In this document: in pieces, positions 22,290 to 33,330 of the stretch
How the letters are laid out: each line of letters opens with the position of its first letter
Numbering within the stretch: the first letter of the stretch is position 1
Source: Dipteronia dyeriana
Lineage: Eukaryota; Streptophyta; Magnoliopsida; Sapindales; Sapindaceae
DNA: 64,000 nt
Direction: 5' to 3'
NCBI GenBank assembly: GCA_032871835.1
Contig: CM065298.1
Span: 96,099,891 to 96,163,890 of the forward strand
The notes under the pieces: model-generated
The model's input: the letters and a program-made list of their open reading frames with translations, nothing else
What the model was told of the DNA's origin: nothing
Database searches by the model: none
Made by a program: the position numbers and the translations under genes

Positions 22290-23390
22290 GACAATGATCG
22301 CCTCGAGACCAGGAAATAGCTAGATAGCGCTCCTGATGCCTCGGTCGGGCACCACCCCCTGCCAAGAAGGGTCTGAGTGTAAGAGCATAGTTGTCATCCA
22401 TATCTTGAGACCAGGGATTTACCAGGGAAGCCCCCTCATCATCCCTGATGCTTTGGTCGAGTGACCTCCCCTAAGAAGGATCCAAGTATAAGAGCATAGT
22501 TGCCATCCGGATCAAAATATCAGGATATAGCTAGATAGCACTCCTGATGTCTTGGTCGGGCTACGACCCTCAAGAAGGGTCTGAGTGTAAGAGCATAGTT
22601 GTCATCTGGATCAAAATATAAGGATATAGCTAGATAGCGCTTCTGATGCCTTGGTCGGGCTACGACCCCCAAGAAGGGTCTGAGTGTAAGAGCATAGTTG
22701 TCATCTGGATCAAAATATAAGGATATAGCTAGATAGCGCTCCTGATGCCTTGGTCGGGCTACGACCCCCAAGAAAGGTCTGAGTTTAAGAGCATAGTTGC
22801 CATCCAGATCGAAATACCAGGATATAGCTAGATAGCACTCCTGATGCGTTGGTCGGGCTACGACCCCCAAAAAGGGTCTGAGTGTAAGAGCATAGTTGCC
22901 ATCCAAATCGAAATACCAGGAAATAGCTAGATAGCGCTCATGATGCCTTGGTCGGGTTACGACCCCCAAGAAGGGTTTGAGTGTAAGAGCATAGTTGTCA
23001 TCCGGATCAAAATACCAGGATATAGCTAGATAGCGCTCCTGATGCCTCGGTGGGGCTACGACCCCCAAGAAGAGTCTGAGTGTAAGAGCATTGTTGCCAT
23101 CCAGATCACGATACCAGGATATAGCTAGATAGCGCTCCTGATACCTTGGTCGGGCTACGACCCCCAAGAAGGGTCTGAGTGTAAGAGCATTGTTGCCATC
23201 CAGATCATGATACCAGGATATAGCTAGATAGCGCTCCTGATGCCTTGGTCGGGCTACGACCCCTAAGAAGGGTCTGAGTATAAGAGCATAGTTGTCATCC
23301 ATATCAAAATACCAGGATATAGCTAGATAGCGCTCTTGATGCCTTGGTCGGGCCAACCCTGCTAGGAAGGATCTAGATGGCATAGATGCC
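22290..23390 (+). repeat. 99-bp tandem array, about 11 copies
   Basis: The core GTCTGAGTGTAAGAGCATAG recurs every 99 bases (for example near 22581, 22680, 22779 and 22878). The same unit forms shorter arrays in B2 (33010-33330) and B3 (46085-46560), always 3' of pol. The period is a multiple of three, which keeps one antisense frame open. Confidence 0.9.
22520..23383 (-). other. Open frame of 287 codons made of 33-aa repeats
   Basis: The frame covers nearly nine units of 33 residues with the pattern RPRHQERYLAISWY, then D-DDNYALTLRPFLGVVA. It has no stop codon. It does not resemble a protein family I know, and it follows automatically if one unit is open and the period is 99. A 122-codon version exists in B3 (46190-46558, plus strand), again antisense to pol. 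Whether it is ever translated is unknown; I keep it as an open frame rather than a gene. Confidence 0.4.
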
Positions 23391-23634
23391 TACTGGGATA
23401 ATTTAGCCAACTCATCTAAGTACTGTGATTCCTTGAAAAGGAACTCTAGGTACCCATATTAACCGCAGAAGCTTCATCGGCCATGATTGAGCAACACGCT
23501 CATTTATTTTACAGGAATGAATAGTACCCCGATTCTCTAAACCGAACACTGAGAGCAATTCTGGTTACAAAAAAAGTAAAATTCTTCATGTAGTACAAGA
23601 TCTAGACTCCAACCCCAAATACTTACAGGTGTTC

Positions 23635-23651
23635 AAGTCAGAGGGGACTTC
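23635..23651 (+). promoter_or_regulatory. Polypurine tract of element C
   Basis: AAGTCAGAGGGGACTTC directly precedes the TG of the LTR. The identical tract precedes the 3' LTR of B2 at 38250-38267. Confidence 0.75.
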
Positions 23652-25927
23652 TGTTAATAGCAAAATTTTGGCTAGGGATCAAAGAAGAATTTTCCACTTC
23701 CTAGCCTTCACGCAAGGGTCCAAATTCGGGCTTATTTGACGGGGAATCAAGGTCCCCAAGGTCGAGCTACTAGGCGATCCTACAAGAGCAAGGCAAGGCC
23801 GTCCATACCATCTGAGCATCTCGCATGTATCCAGGCTTACCAAATAAAGCCCGACGAGACCGCGTCAAGCTCCTTATACCAGGATAAAGCCCGAAGCTAG
23901 GTCAACGTGAAAGGACATGGGTCTCCTGACATCAAGGTATCTCGTGACACTCTCCTAGAGCTTGCTAATATCTCTACTTTCACTAGGAGACCTTTAAGGT
24001 ACCGAACTTTTCTTGCAAAGACACTCCTGCCTCGTCGAGGTATAATCTAGACCTATCCGAGCATAAAAGAAAGAAGCCCGTAAAGCACCGTTGTCACCAA
24101 AAGTGCCAAGATCCACTGTAGATCCTGGTATGGTTAAATCAAGTAGCAAGAGCAGTACTCGAGCGTACCTCTCCACCCTTCTAGAAGCGAGCCAAGGTCG
24201 CTTGTTTATGGAAAACACCTTACCAGGGTCTGCTAGCCAAGCCCGCTACCCCGTTAGGAAGCCTGCATAATTAGGTCAAGCTCCATGATAAAGCTCGGGG
24301 TAGCTAAACCAAGCTCCCAGCTACAAGGTTGGAACCCTATGGGATATTTCGCCCCCAAAATGGTTAGCACAAGCTCCATGGGAAGATCAGCATCTAGCTC
24401 CGTGACAATCGAGAGGTCCCCGGAGGACCCCGCCAGTATACTGGATCCTAGAGTACCTCGCCCTCAAGAAATATCAAATGTCACCTCGGGTAACCTCCAT
24501 GAAGTACCTCTCCAAAGTGTCATGCAGAACTAGAGCTCTCCTCTCGGTAACGTAGGAAGAGAGGATTGACTTCCATGATATTTAAAGTACCATTAATGAG
24601 GTCAACCACATTAATGGAGGCAGTCAACCCAGTTAATGACATGATCAACACCATTAATAAAGAGAATATTCAACTCTTTAATGGTCGTCATTAGTGAAAG
24701 AGTCCAAAGAGGAAACAAATACCTTTTCCTCCAAGATATCCTCCACAACCTATTCTTTGGTGTCAACTATAAACAGAAAATCCTACTTATCAAGGAAAGA
24801 AGAGTCCAAAGAGAAAACAAACACATCCCCTCCGAGATATTAGCCACGATCCGATCTACTACATTAAAGGAAGATTGAAGAATCCTGGACTTGCACGCCA
24901 AGGTAGTCACTATTTATAAATATGCTTGTAAAAGGCATAGAAAAGCTCTCCGATCAATGACAGAAGACAGACATGCTTGGTTTAAAGATCTCTCGACATC
25001 ATCAATGTATGTGTTACCTTTACCTAGAATATACCGGTATCGGTCTACATTCGACCACCATTGTAAGCTCTCCGGAGCAACTACGTTGTATTACTTCACC
25101 ATTCTTGTAAGCTCTCTGGGGCATTCTTTGATATATACATAAGGAAGGGTATTCCCCTTTCCTCCGAATACTGCCTTAGGGTTTTTCAGCATGTGATCAT
25201 TCGTGATGCTTTTTCCCCCTTGGTCAATCCACCTCCCTCTACAAAAGATTTGTGTTTCTCTTACTTGTGTCCTGTGTAATGCATGCGTATATGAGTGCGA
25301 GCTAGTTTCCTACATCGCTGGACCTAGCGCTCTTATCTTCCCATCTACATGCTAAAGTTACATATCAATATGAGGAGAAACCACCCAGACCAGCTTGAAG
25401 GAAGTAGATGGGCTCTCCTGCATCACCTCTATGGCAGAAATCGAGATCTTCGACACTAGAGCTAGATAAGCCCCCTTCTTACTTGCTATCTAGGTCGGGG
25501 AATTACAGGAAGGAATCGGACTCCAGAACTGGGCTCCAGGTACCATGACGGGCTCCGACCCTGACCGAGGACCAGGACCAGGACCAGGACCAGGACCAGG
25601 ACCAGGACCAGGACCATAACCAGGACCAAGACCAGGACCAGGACCAGGACCAGGACCAGGACCAGGACTAGAACCAGGACCAGGACCAGGACCAGGATCA
25701 ACTCTTTCATACCAGCAAGAGAACCTCAAAGCTCCTCAGATCTACTTTATAAGCACGAAGCCCAATGGGCGGGATGGCTTGTTTCCTACCTATAATTTTA
25801 TCCTGCTTCATATTCATACAAGATCAGGTCAGGTATCAATGGTACCGACTCCAGCCACCACTTTCGCGGTAGTGGTCCCAAGGGTGTTAACAGGGATTTC
25901 TCATCCTAAACAAATTTCCCGTTAACA
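23652..25927 (+). repeat. 3' LTR of element C
   Basis: It begins TGTTAATAGC and ends CCGTTAACA, giving 2276 bases. It is the inverted counterpart of the solo LTR at 39473-41418 and shares whole blocks with it, for example both can be read as GWNP-GYFAPKMVS. It is longer because it carries an expanded GGACCA array and extra sequence at about 24850-25310. No gene is supported inside. Confidence 0.85.
25569..25697 (+). repeat. GGACCA hexamer microsatellite
   Basis: About 22 units of GGACCA run with few interruptions inside the C LTR. The homologous LTR at 39473-41418 has only about three units at the same place. Confidence 0.9.
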
Positions 25928-26140
25928 AAAAGTGTTTAGGAGTCTTTTTGTACGATATTCATAGTTGATAAGTAAGCCATTACATTCCCGTCTTCATTAC
26001 CATTATATTCACATTCAAACATCCATCTTTATTCTGTCAGATTATGTGCCCAAGGTACCAACCCCGGCCACCACCAACGTGGTAGTGGTCTCGAGGGTGT
26101 TAATCAAAATTTCTCACCTTGAGTAAAATCCTCGTTAACA
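25928..26140 (+). repeat. 3' fragment of the B2 5' LTR
   Basis: AAAAGTGTTTAGGAGTCTTT matches the B2 3' LTR at about 39287. The fragment ends in CTCGTTAACA at 26140. The first kilobase of this LTR is gone, and the complete end of the C LTR abuts it. Confidence 0.85.
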
Positions 26141-26145
26141 CTTTC

Positions 26146-26163
26146 TGGTGCTGTTTGTGGGAA
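26146..26163 (+). promoter_or_regulatory. Primer-binding site of B2
   Basis: TGGTGCTGTTTGTGGGA follows the LTR by five bases, in the same place as in B1. It is diverged from the TGGCGCCGT core. Confidence 0.65.
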
Positions 26164-26213
26164 CACCCATACAGTGATTTTTACACTTACAAGTTTGTTG
26201 TTTTGTAGTAATC

Positions 26214-28720
26214 ATGAAGCTTCGCTCCTCTCAAGGACAACCCAAAACCTTGGGACATCCATATGCCCCCTCCACCTAGAAAGGGCAAAAAAGGGAATGA
26301 AATCCAAGCATCATAAGCCAGCCTCTCATCAGCCAGTCGAAGAACGGGCTCCAACTCCCCCTCTGGCGGTGAGTCAAGCTGTGATCAATCAGCAAGCAGC
26401 AGCCATTGTGGAAAATGTCTGCCTTTGTCTAGCCACGGAAGGGATTGATCCTCAGTTGGCAGACCTGGGAATCCGAGGAGAGGTGAGCAGACCTACGGCC
26501 AGGCAACCAGCCTTCGATCGACTGGGACACCCCCCCTCACCGATCCCTGATTACCATAGGACAGGGCATGCAACTTCAATCTGGGACAGGCTAGGGCTCA
26601 TGTCCCCAATTTCAGACAGGCCGACCAACTATCGACCTAGGCAGGTTAAATCGGCAGTCGACGTTCCACCAAGGTTACCTCGCAGCCCTCCTCGACCGGC
26701 GATCTCTAGAAGGGAACCTTAAGCTGAAGCCGGAGAGAGTCAGCAAACTATGAGAACAAAGCCCGTCCCTGAGGACGACAAAGTGGAAGTACCTAGCTTA
26801 TCAGGGGAACCTGACAGCGAGAGCTCCAAGGTCGACTAAAAGAAGCACGGGAACAAGCGCATGAGGAACCAGTTGGCCAAAATGCAGAAGGAGATCCAGT
26901 ATTTGAAAAGAGGGAAGGGTAAAGAGGTCAAAAAGAACCTCTGAGTGAGATGAACCCCTCATCTACCAGAAGAATCCGAAAGGTGGAGCTCCCACCAAAG
27001 TTTAAGATGCCATCAGAAAAGTTCTCCGGTACAGAGGATCCTTTGAGTCACTTAGAGAGCTTCATCCAATAGATAGAAGTCCAGAACACAACCAGGGCCG
27101 CTATGTGCCGGATGTTCCCAACTACACTAATCGACTATGCCAAGACCTGGTTCAGAAAGCTACATGCGGGCAGTGTGGACTCCTTCACAAGGTTGTCAAC
27201 AAATTTCTGCTAACAATTCCAGGGAGTCAAACCCCGGACAAAGGATCACATCCACTTACAGTACGTGATTCAATAGAAGGGGGAAACCCTCCGAGCTTAC
27301 GTGGAGCGGTTCCATAAGGAAGTTTCCAGATGAGGGTCTTCACTGAGAAAGACACCTCTGCCAATTTCAGGCGAAACCTATGGACAGGTAAGCTATTCAG
27401 ATCATTTGCCAAACGACCACCGGAGACCTACCAAGAGGCCTATGATCGGACTATAGAGCAAGTTGAAGTCGACGAGCAGCTCTTGGTCAAAATGGAGCAT
27501 GACGACATAAGAACATCAAAACGACAAAAGAATGAAACTCTCAGACCTGAACTAATTCAGAAAAATCAGAACAAACCTCCCAACAGGTCAACCTTCCGTA
27601 TTCCCGTTTCTCAACCTAATAAAGAAAGGTACCCAGCAAGGCAGACCCCTCCGCGGGCTTCGCCTCCTCCGAGGACAGTAGCTCCAATAATACGAGATGA
27701 GAGAGGATACGATCATTACACCCCCTTAAATGCATCCCGTGAAACAATCTACCTCGACATCCTGGATAAAAGGCTACTATAGAAGCCCCGTACCCATGAA
27801 AACCCCCATTGAAAAGTGGATCGGTATAAGTACTGTGACTAGGGGTGGGCATGGTTCGATTCGGTTCGGTTCGGTTTTGATCAAAACCATATTGAACCGA
27901 CATATATTCGGTTTTTAAAAATTTGAACCGTTTGAACTTGAAAACCGAATTGAACCGTTTGAACTTGAAAACCGAATTGAACCGAACACCTTTATCTCGG
28001 TTCGGTTCGGTTCGGTTCAATTCGGTTTTGGGCCTAATGGGCTTTAAAGGTTTTTTAATATGTTTTTTAACTTTTTTATTTTTTTAAGTTGTATTTTTGG
28101 CATTTAGGCTTAAACCTTTTTAAGAAAGCATAATATGTAAAAATAAATTTAAACAAATACAATCCAATTTTGAATCCGAATCTAAAATTTCAATTATATT
28201 CGGTCTACATACTCAATCAAAATATAAAATCATCATAATTTCTATAAATAGAAGTAAAAAAAATGTAGTATATATATGTAGTCCAAAAATAAAACATCAT
28301 CAACAAACAATCCATGATAAAATTGAACCTTACAAAATAATTAATTAAGACAATTCGGTTTATTCGGTTCGGTTTGGTTTTGTATGTCAAAAACCGAAAC
28401 CGAACCGAATTCAATTCGGTTTTTAAATTTGAAATCGGTTTGAACCAAATAGAAAATATGAACCTAACCAAACACCCTTTTTCGGTTCGGTTCAATTCGG
28501 TTTCGGTTTTTATGATCACCCCTAACTGAGACTTTCATGAAGACGTGGGTCACAACACTTCAGAGTGTTATAACCTACGCAACCAGATTGAGACTCTGAT
28601 AAGGGGAGGATGCTTGATAGAGTTCTTGCAGCAAGTCAGGAACAACATTCAGACGGGGAGGGAAGTACAATATGAGATATGCGATACACCGAGAAGAGAA
28701 AATGGGAGTAGGCGGATTTG
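26214..28720 (+). pseudogene. gag remnant of B2
   Basis: It starts with ATG at 26214 (MKLRSSQGQ), as in B1 and B3. A disordered Pro-rich part follows in shifted frames (RQPAFDRLG, TSIWDRLGLM, YRPRQVKSAVDVPP). A retrotransposon capsid domain lies at about 27007-27480 (PSEKFSGTEDPLSHLESFI, AKTWFRKL, TSANFRRNLW, TYQEAYDRTIEQVEVDEQLL). Next is a basic stretch and a knuckle-like motif (YKYCDFHEDVGHNTSECYNL) that is split by the MITE at 27840-28524. Gag packages element RNA into particles. Several stops show it is inactive. Confidence 0.85.
27840..28524. mobile_element. hAT-like MITE inserted in B2 gag
   Basis: It has inverted ends TAGGGGTG … CACCCCTA and is flanked by 8-bp near-identical repeats (ACTGTGAC at 27832-27839, ACTGAGAC at 28525-28532), as expected for hAT insertions. 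The uninterrupted site is seen in B3 near 50935. Both sub-ends are rich in TTCGGTTCGGTT and its complement. It is 685 bp with no transposase. Confidence 0.85.
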
Positions 28721-28879
28721 ATGTAACAAATCCAGGTGATTCATACCATCAGCGGAGGTCCTACATTGACTGGCACCTCCCATAATTCTAGGAAAAACCA
28801 TGCGAGGAAGGTCCCTCGTGTATATGAAGGGCGAGGTATCTTCAAGGTCGACCAGAGCCCAACTGACCTCCTCATAGTC

Positions 28880-29380
28880 TGTCCATATCATTTTTACCGA
28901 GGCAGATGTCTACAACACCGTGCAACCTCATGATGATCCCATGGTGATCACAGTACAGATTTCCAACTGCATGGTCCACCGTGTGCTAGTCGACACAGGC
29001 AACAACGTCGACATCCTTTTTAGAGGCAGTTTGGAGAAGCTAATTTGAAACAGTGGTGTTACAAGAGCTGCACAACCTCGCTGTATGGATTCACTAGGGA
29101 CTCGATCATTCTTGTCGGGTCGAGGATCCTTCCAGTAATCGCTGGAACAGCCTCCCTCCAGTAAAATATCATGACAGACTTTGTGGTGGTGGATACCCCG
29201 TCGGCCTACAATGCGATATTAGGAAGATCTTTCTTGTCATCCTTGAAATGGGTCTTGTCTATTTACCACAACGTCCTGAAGTTTCCAGTAGGAGACAAGG
29301 TGAGGGAAATATGTGGTGACCAGCAAGCAGCTAGGAAGTGCTATGCATTGTCAGCCAGCCTGACAGCTCTAGAGAAATAG
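28880..29380 (+). pseudogene. Aspartic protease remnant of B2
   Basis: The active-site motif lies in HRVLVDTGNNVDILF at about 28980-29020. Downstream, DFVVVDTPSAYNAILGR and VLKFPVGDKVREI form the C-terminal half seen in Tat proteases. The enzyme would cut the Gag-Pol polyprotein. A frameshift separates the two halves. Confidence 0.8.
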
Positions 29381-29394
29381 TTTGCACAAGTTAC

Positions 29395-30440
29395 GATGAT
29401 ACAAGAAGGGGTAACTACAGGATGACCTTAAAGGATGTACGGCTTACATATCACCCAGAGGATGATCCCGAGATTCCAGACGATGATCCCGAGATTCCAG
29501 ATGAAGAAGAGCAGAGCAAGGAATGGGTCAGCGAACATCCAGTGGATGAGCTAGAAGAGATATACATCCAGATGAACGACCCCTCAAAAGTCGTCAAGGT
29601 CGGAGCCACCCTCGAACCAGGAGAGAATGAGGTTCTGATCGAGCTCCTCAAAGAATTTAATGACATCTTAGCTTGGAGTCACGAGGAGATGCCTGTGATC
29701 TTGATATCATCGGTTGCTCACCGTTTGGCAATAAATCCAACCTTCAAGCCTGTCAAGCAAAAGAGGCTTCACTTTAACACTGAAAGAATTGTTGACATTT
29801 AAGAAGAAGTGGACAAGTTGATTGATCATAGCAGGCTTCATTAGAAAGATGCGCTACCCCGAATGGATAGCCAACGTGGTCATGGTTACGAAGGCCAATG
29901 GGAAGTGGCGAATGTGTGTTGACTACACCGACCTCAATCGGACGTGTCCAAAAGATAATTTCCCTTTACCAAAGATCGATCAATTGTTTAATCCACGTCC
30001 AGAAACAAGCTCTTAAGCTTCATGAATGCATTCTTGGGTTACAACCAGATTATGATGCACCCAACCGACCAAGATAAGACCAGCTTCATCACCGGACAGA
30101 GTTTGTACTGCTACAAGGTGATACCGTTTGGGCTTAAGAATACGGGAGCTACATATCAACGGTTGGTCAATTGACTGTTCAAGCCCGAGATTGGAAGATC
30201 AATGGAAGTGTACATCGACGACATGATTACCAAGTCACCGACCATAGAAAGACATTAGGATGACCTTCGCAGAACTTTCATGATCCTAAGGGAAAACCAG
30301 ATGAGATTGAACCCCTTCAAATATGCCTACGGGGTAACTGCAGGAAAATTTCTAGTCTTCATGGTCATGAGAAAGAAATAAAGTCTAACCCATAAAAGAT
30401 CAAGGTCATCCTGGATCTAGAATCCCCCACATCACTCAAA
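29395..30440 (+). pseudogene. Reverse transcriptase remnant of B2
   Basis: An acidic linker (with the duplicated DDPEIPD) leads into PTFKPVKQKRLHFNTER, YPEWIANVVMVTKANGKW and CVDYTDLNRTCPKDNFPLPK. The catalytic motif reads YIDDM at about 30213, so unlike B1 and B3 the Asp pair is kept. Stops at about 29800, 30014 and 30175 and several frameshifts break the frame. The linker ORF 29338-29802 also contains EFNDILAWSHEEMP, typical of the stretch before RT. Confidence 0.85.
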
Positions 30441-30444
30441 CATG

Positions 30445-30990
30445 TTCAAGTCTTGACCTGGCAGATAACAGCATTCAACAGGTTCATTTCTCGATCCACC
30501 GATAAACGTTTCCTTTTCTTCAAAGCAATCAAGCAAGGAAGAAACATGAAATGGGACCAGAAGAGCGAGAAAGCTTTCCAAGCTTTGAAGAAGTATCTGT
30601 TAAGCCCTCTGTTACTGGTCAAACCAAGTCTGGGAGAGGAGCTGTAAATCTACTTGGCCGTTTCAAAAACTGCAGTGAGTGGGGTCTTGGTAAAGGAATG
30701 TGGAGATAGGTTCCAACGACCTATCTACTACGTAAGTCATGCCCTGACTAAGCCAAAAAAGAATTATACCTTTTTGGAGAAGCTCGCCTACGCCCTGGTG
30801 ACCTCGGTAAGGAAGCTCTGTCTCTACTTTCAAGCTCACTCAATAGCAGTAGTAACAGACCAACCTTTCCGTCAAATCCTGTAAAGGCCGGACGTGCCCG
30901 AAAGGCTGGTTTTATGGGCTTTGGAACTCACCCAGTTTGATTTAAGGTATAAACCTAGGACCGTAATTAAAGCCCAGGTTTTGCTGGATT
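30445..30990 (+). pseudogene. RT connection and gypsy RNase H remnant of B2
   Basis: It shows ITAFNRFISRSTDKRFLFFK, MKWDQKSEKAFQALKKYL, YYVSHALTKPKKNYTFLEKL, VVTDQPFRQIL and RLVLWALELTQFDLRYKPRT in order. Stop codons fall at about 30645 and 30882. Confidence 0.8.
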
Positions 30991-31074
30991 TTATGGCAGA
31001 GCTCTCAGTACCCCCAGGCCAAGCGACCTCCGCAGCTACAAATACAGCTCCTGAAAAGATTCCAGAGTCTGAAG

Positions 31075-31440
31075 GCTGGCCAATAGGCTGCAAGTCATGG
31101 ATCATCTACACTGATGGGGTGTCCGGGCAAGCCGGAGGAGGAGCAGACAAAACCCTGATAGACCCAGAGGGGACAGAGCGTTGCCATTGCTTCAGATTCG
31201 AATTTAAAGCCACTAACAATGAAGTAGAGTATGAAGCCCTCCCTAGCCGGGATGAAGATGGTCGTCGAGCTCGGGGTCGATTACCTTCAGGTCAAAAGTG
31301 ACTCTTTACTCATAGTTAATCAGGTTACTGGGGACTATCAGGCCAAAAGGGATAACATGGTTGCCTATTTGAAGCTAGTTCAGTTGTTTAAGAATAAATT
31401 CATGGGATTTAAGATCGAGGTGCCTCGACAATAGAATCAT
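31075..31440 (+). pseudogene. Archaeal-type RNase H remnant of B2
   Basis: GCKSWIIYTDGVSGQAGGGA contains the first catalytic Asp. [15 protein letters not shown] carries the Glu, and VKSDSLLIVNQVTGDYQAKR the next Asp. A frameshift near 31240 separates the halves, and a stop follows RQ near 31433. It is the same second RNase H as in B1 and B3. Confidence 0.8.
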
Positions 31441-31569
31441 CGAGCTAACGTTCTAGCCAAGATAGCTGCGAATGGTGTTCAGGCATTTCCACCGGGAGTT
31501 CCTCTCCAAGTGATTCCCCTACCAATCACAGGAGCGGGAGAGGAGTCATATACCCTGGATCGATAACCA

Positions 31570-32790
31570 TGTTGGATGGACCCAATAATGGTTTATCTCC
31601 AAGAAGCAAGGACTCCCGAGGAGCCCGACCAAGCAAGAAAAATTAAAAGGCTCTCCGTTCGATATTGCCTGGTAGATGGATACCTCTATAGGAGGGGCAT
31701 GTTCATCCCCCTGCTTCGATGTTTGCATCCTAATGATGCCAGATGGGCGTTAAGAGAAGTTCATTCAGGGGAATGCGGGAACCACGTTGGTGGAGAAGCT
31801 CTGGCATATCAGGTACTTCGCATAGGGTATTACTTGCCAACTATCCATCAAGATGCAAAAAACTTTGTTCAATCTTGTAAACCGTGCCAGAAGATCTCTA
31901 ACTTAAGCCACCTTCCACGGGAGCGTCTGTCATCTTTCAGCTCGCCTTACCTCTTTGCTATATGAGGGGTCGACCTGATCGGTCCACTTCCAACTGCTCC
32001 TGGACAAGCCTAACATGTTATTGTAGCAATCGACTATTTCATAAGGTGGTTTGAAGCCAGACCACTCTCACAGATATTGGAGGAGAACACGATAAGGTTC
32101 ATTAAAAACAATGTAATTTACAGGTTCGAGACCTCTATTATCATTATGGATGACCTCGAAAAGCAGTTTGATAACGGTCGATCCAGGGACTTTTGCAAAG
32201 GCTTGGGAATCGACCTTAGATTCGCCTTAGTAGCCCATCCTTAAACTAACGGGCTGGTGGAATCCACCAATAAAACTATCAGAAAACGGTTGAAAAAGAA
32301 GTTACAGTAGAGAAAGGGCAGATAAGCCGAAGAGCTTCCCGAGGTCCCCTAGGCTTACCGTACTACAAGGAGAACAACCATTGGAGAAACACCCTATTCT
32401 TTAACTTTCGTCGTCGAGCATAAACTAACCTCCTTCAGAGTTCAACATTTTAAACTTGGAAGCAATAAGGATAAGCTCCGGGCTAGCCTAGATCTCTTGG
32501 AAGAGAAGCATGATCTGGTAGCTAAGAAAGTAGCAATTTACCAGAGCAAGATCACAAGGTACTTTAATAGGAGAGTTAAAGCCTAAAACTTCAAGGAAGG
32601 GGACCTAGTTCTTAGGAAAGTAACCTTGAATACGCGGAAGAGGTCAGATGGGGTCCTGGGGCCTAACTGTGAAGGACCTTATTTGGTAAAGGCAGTGGTC
32701 CGCAACGGGGCATACAAGCTCTAAGACATGGATGGCCGGTCCTTTTACCACACTTGGAATGCAGATCACCTGAGGAAGTATTACCCTTAG
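31570..32790 (+). pseudogene. Integrase remnant of B2
   Basis: The zinc domain is clear ([20 protein letters not shown] … CKPCQK). The core follows in broken frames with [37 protein letters not shown] and NGLVESTNKTI, which contain the D, D and E positions. The C-terminal part resembles GPYLVKAVVRNGAYKL and WNADHLRKYYP, ending in TAG at 32788-32790. The enzyme would insert the element DNA. Several stops make it inactive. Confidence 0.85.
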
Positions 32791-33009
32791 ACAGAGGACT
32801 CGTGAACAGACTACCACCATTTAAATTTCAATAAAATTTCCAACAATAATATACTACATTACTTATCAATAAAGTATGCTTTCTCCATCTTCGATTGTAT
32901 TCTACCATAATTTCTCCATGTCAAACTAAAATCTACGTGGGTAAGTCCGACATAATCAGCTCAAGACTATGGATTAGCTGGGGAAGCCCCCTCGCTATCT
33001 TTGATGCCT

Positions 33010-33330
33010 AATTCAGGCACAAGAAGGATCTGAGTGTAAGAGGGTAGTTGTCATCCAGATCTCGAGACCAGGAAATAGCTAAATAGCCCTTATGATGCCT
33101 TGGTCAGACTACCGCCCCCAAGAAGGATCTGAGTGTAAGAGCATAGTTGCCATCCAGATCTCGAGACCAGGAAATAGCTAGATAGCCCTCATGATGTCTT
33201 GGCCGGGCTACCACCCCTAAGAAGGATATGAGTGTAAAAACATAGTTGTCATCCAGATCTCGAGACCAATAAATAGCTAGATAGCCCTCATGATGCCTTT
33301 ATCGGGTTACAGCCCCCCAAAAGATCCTAG
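33010..33330 (+). repeat. 99-bp tandem array in B2, about 3 copies
   Basis: GATCTGAGTGTAAG starts at 33027 and again at 33126, 99 bases apart. The unit is that of the C and B3 arrays. The array lies about 220 bases after the pol stop. The stretches 32791-33009 and 33331-33850 show no gene. Confidence 0.85.

Larger units (their letters stand above)
20338..25927 (+). mobile_element. Tat-like element C, 5'-truncated
   Basis: This is a 3' part with repeat-rich spacer sequence, an antisense-ORF scrap, a 99-bp tandem array, a polypurine tract and a complete 3' LTR of 2276 bases. The LTR start (TGTTAATAGC) and end (CCGTTAACA) are those of the B family, but the middle differs. The left boundary abuts AT-rich CACTA interior without a visible duplication. 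The right boundary abuts a B2 LTR fragment, which suggests C inserted into the 5' LTR of B2 before a deletion removed both left halves. Confidence 0.65.

Noticed and set aside
22520..23383. A host repeat-protein gene
   Set aside because: The same unit occurs only in retrotransposon spacers, and openness follows from the 99-bp period. It is kept as an open frame and a finding, not as a gene.
22081..23390. A CRISPR-like array
   Set aside because: Units are directly adjacent 68-bp and 99-bp tandem repeats without unique spacers, in a plant genome.
25486..25729. Frames encoding long Val-Leu or Gly-Pro repeats
   Set aside because: They are direct translations of the GGACCA hexamer array inside an LTR. 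No start context, conservation or partner domain supports a gene.
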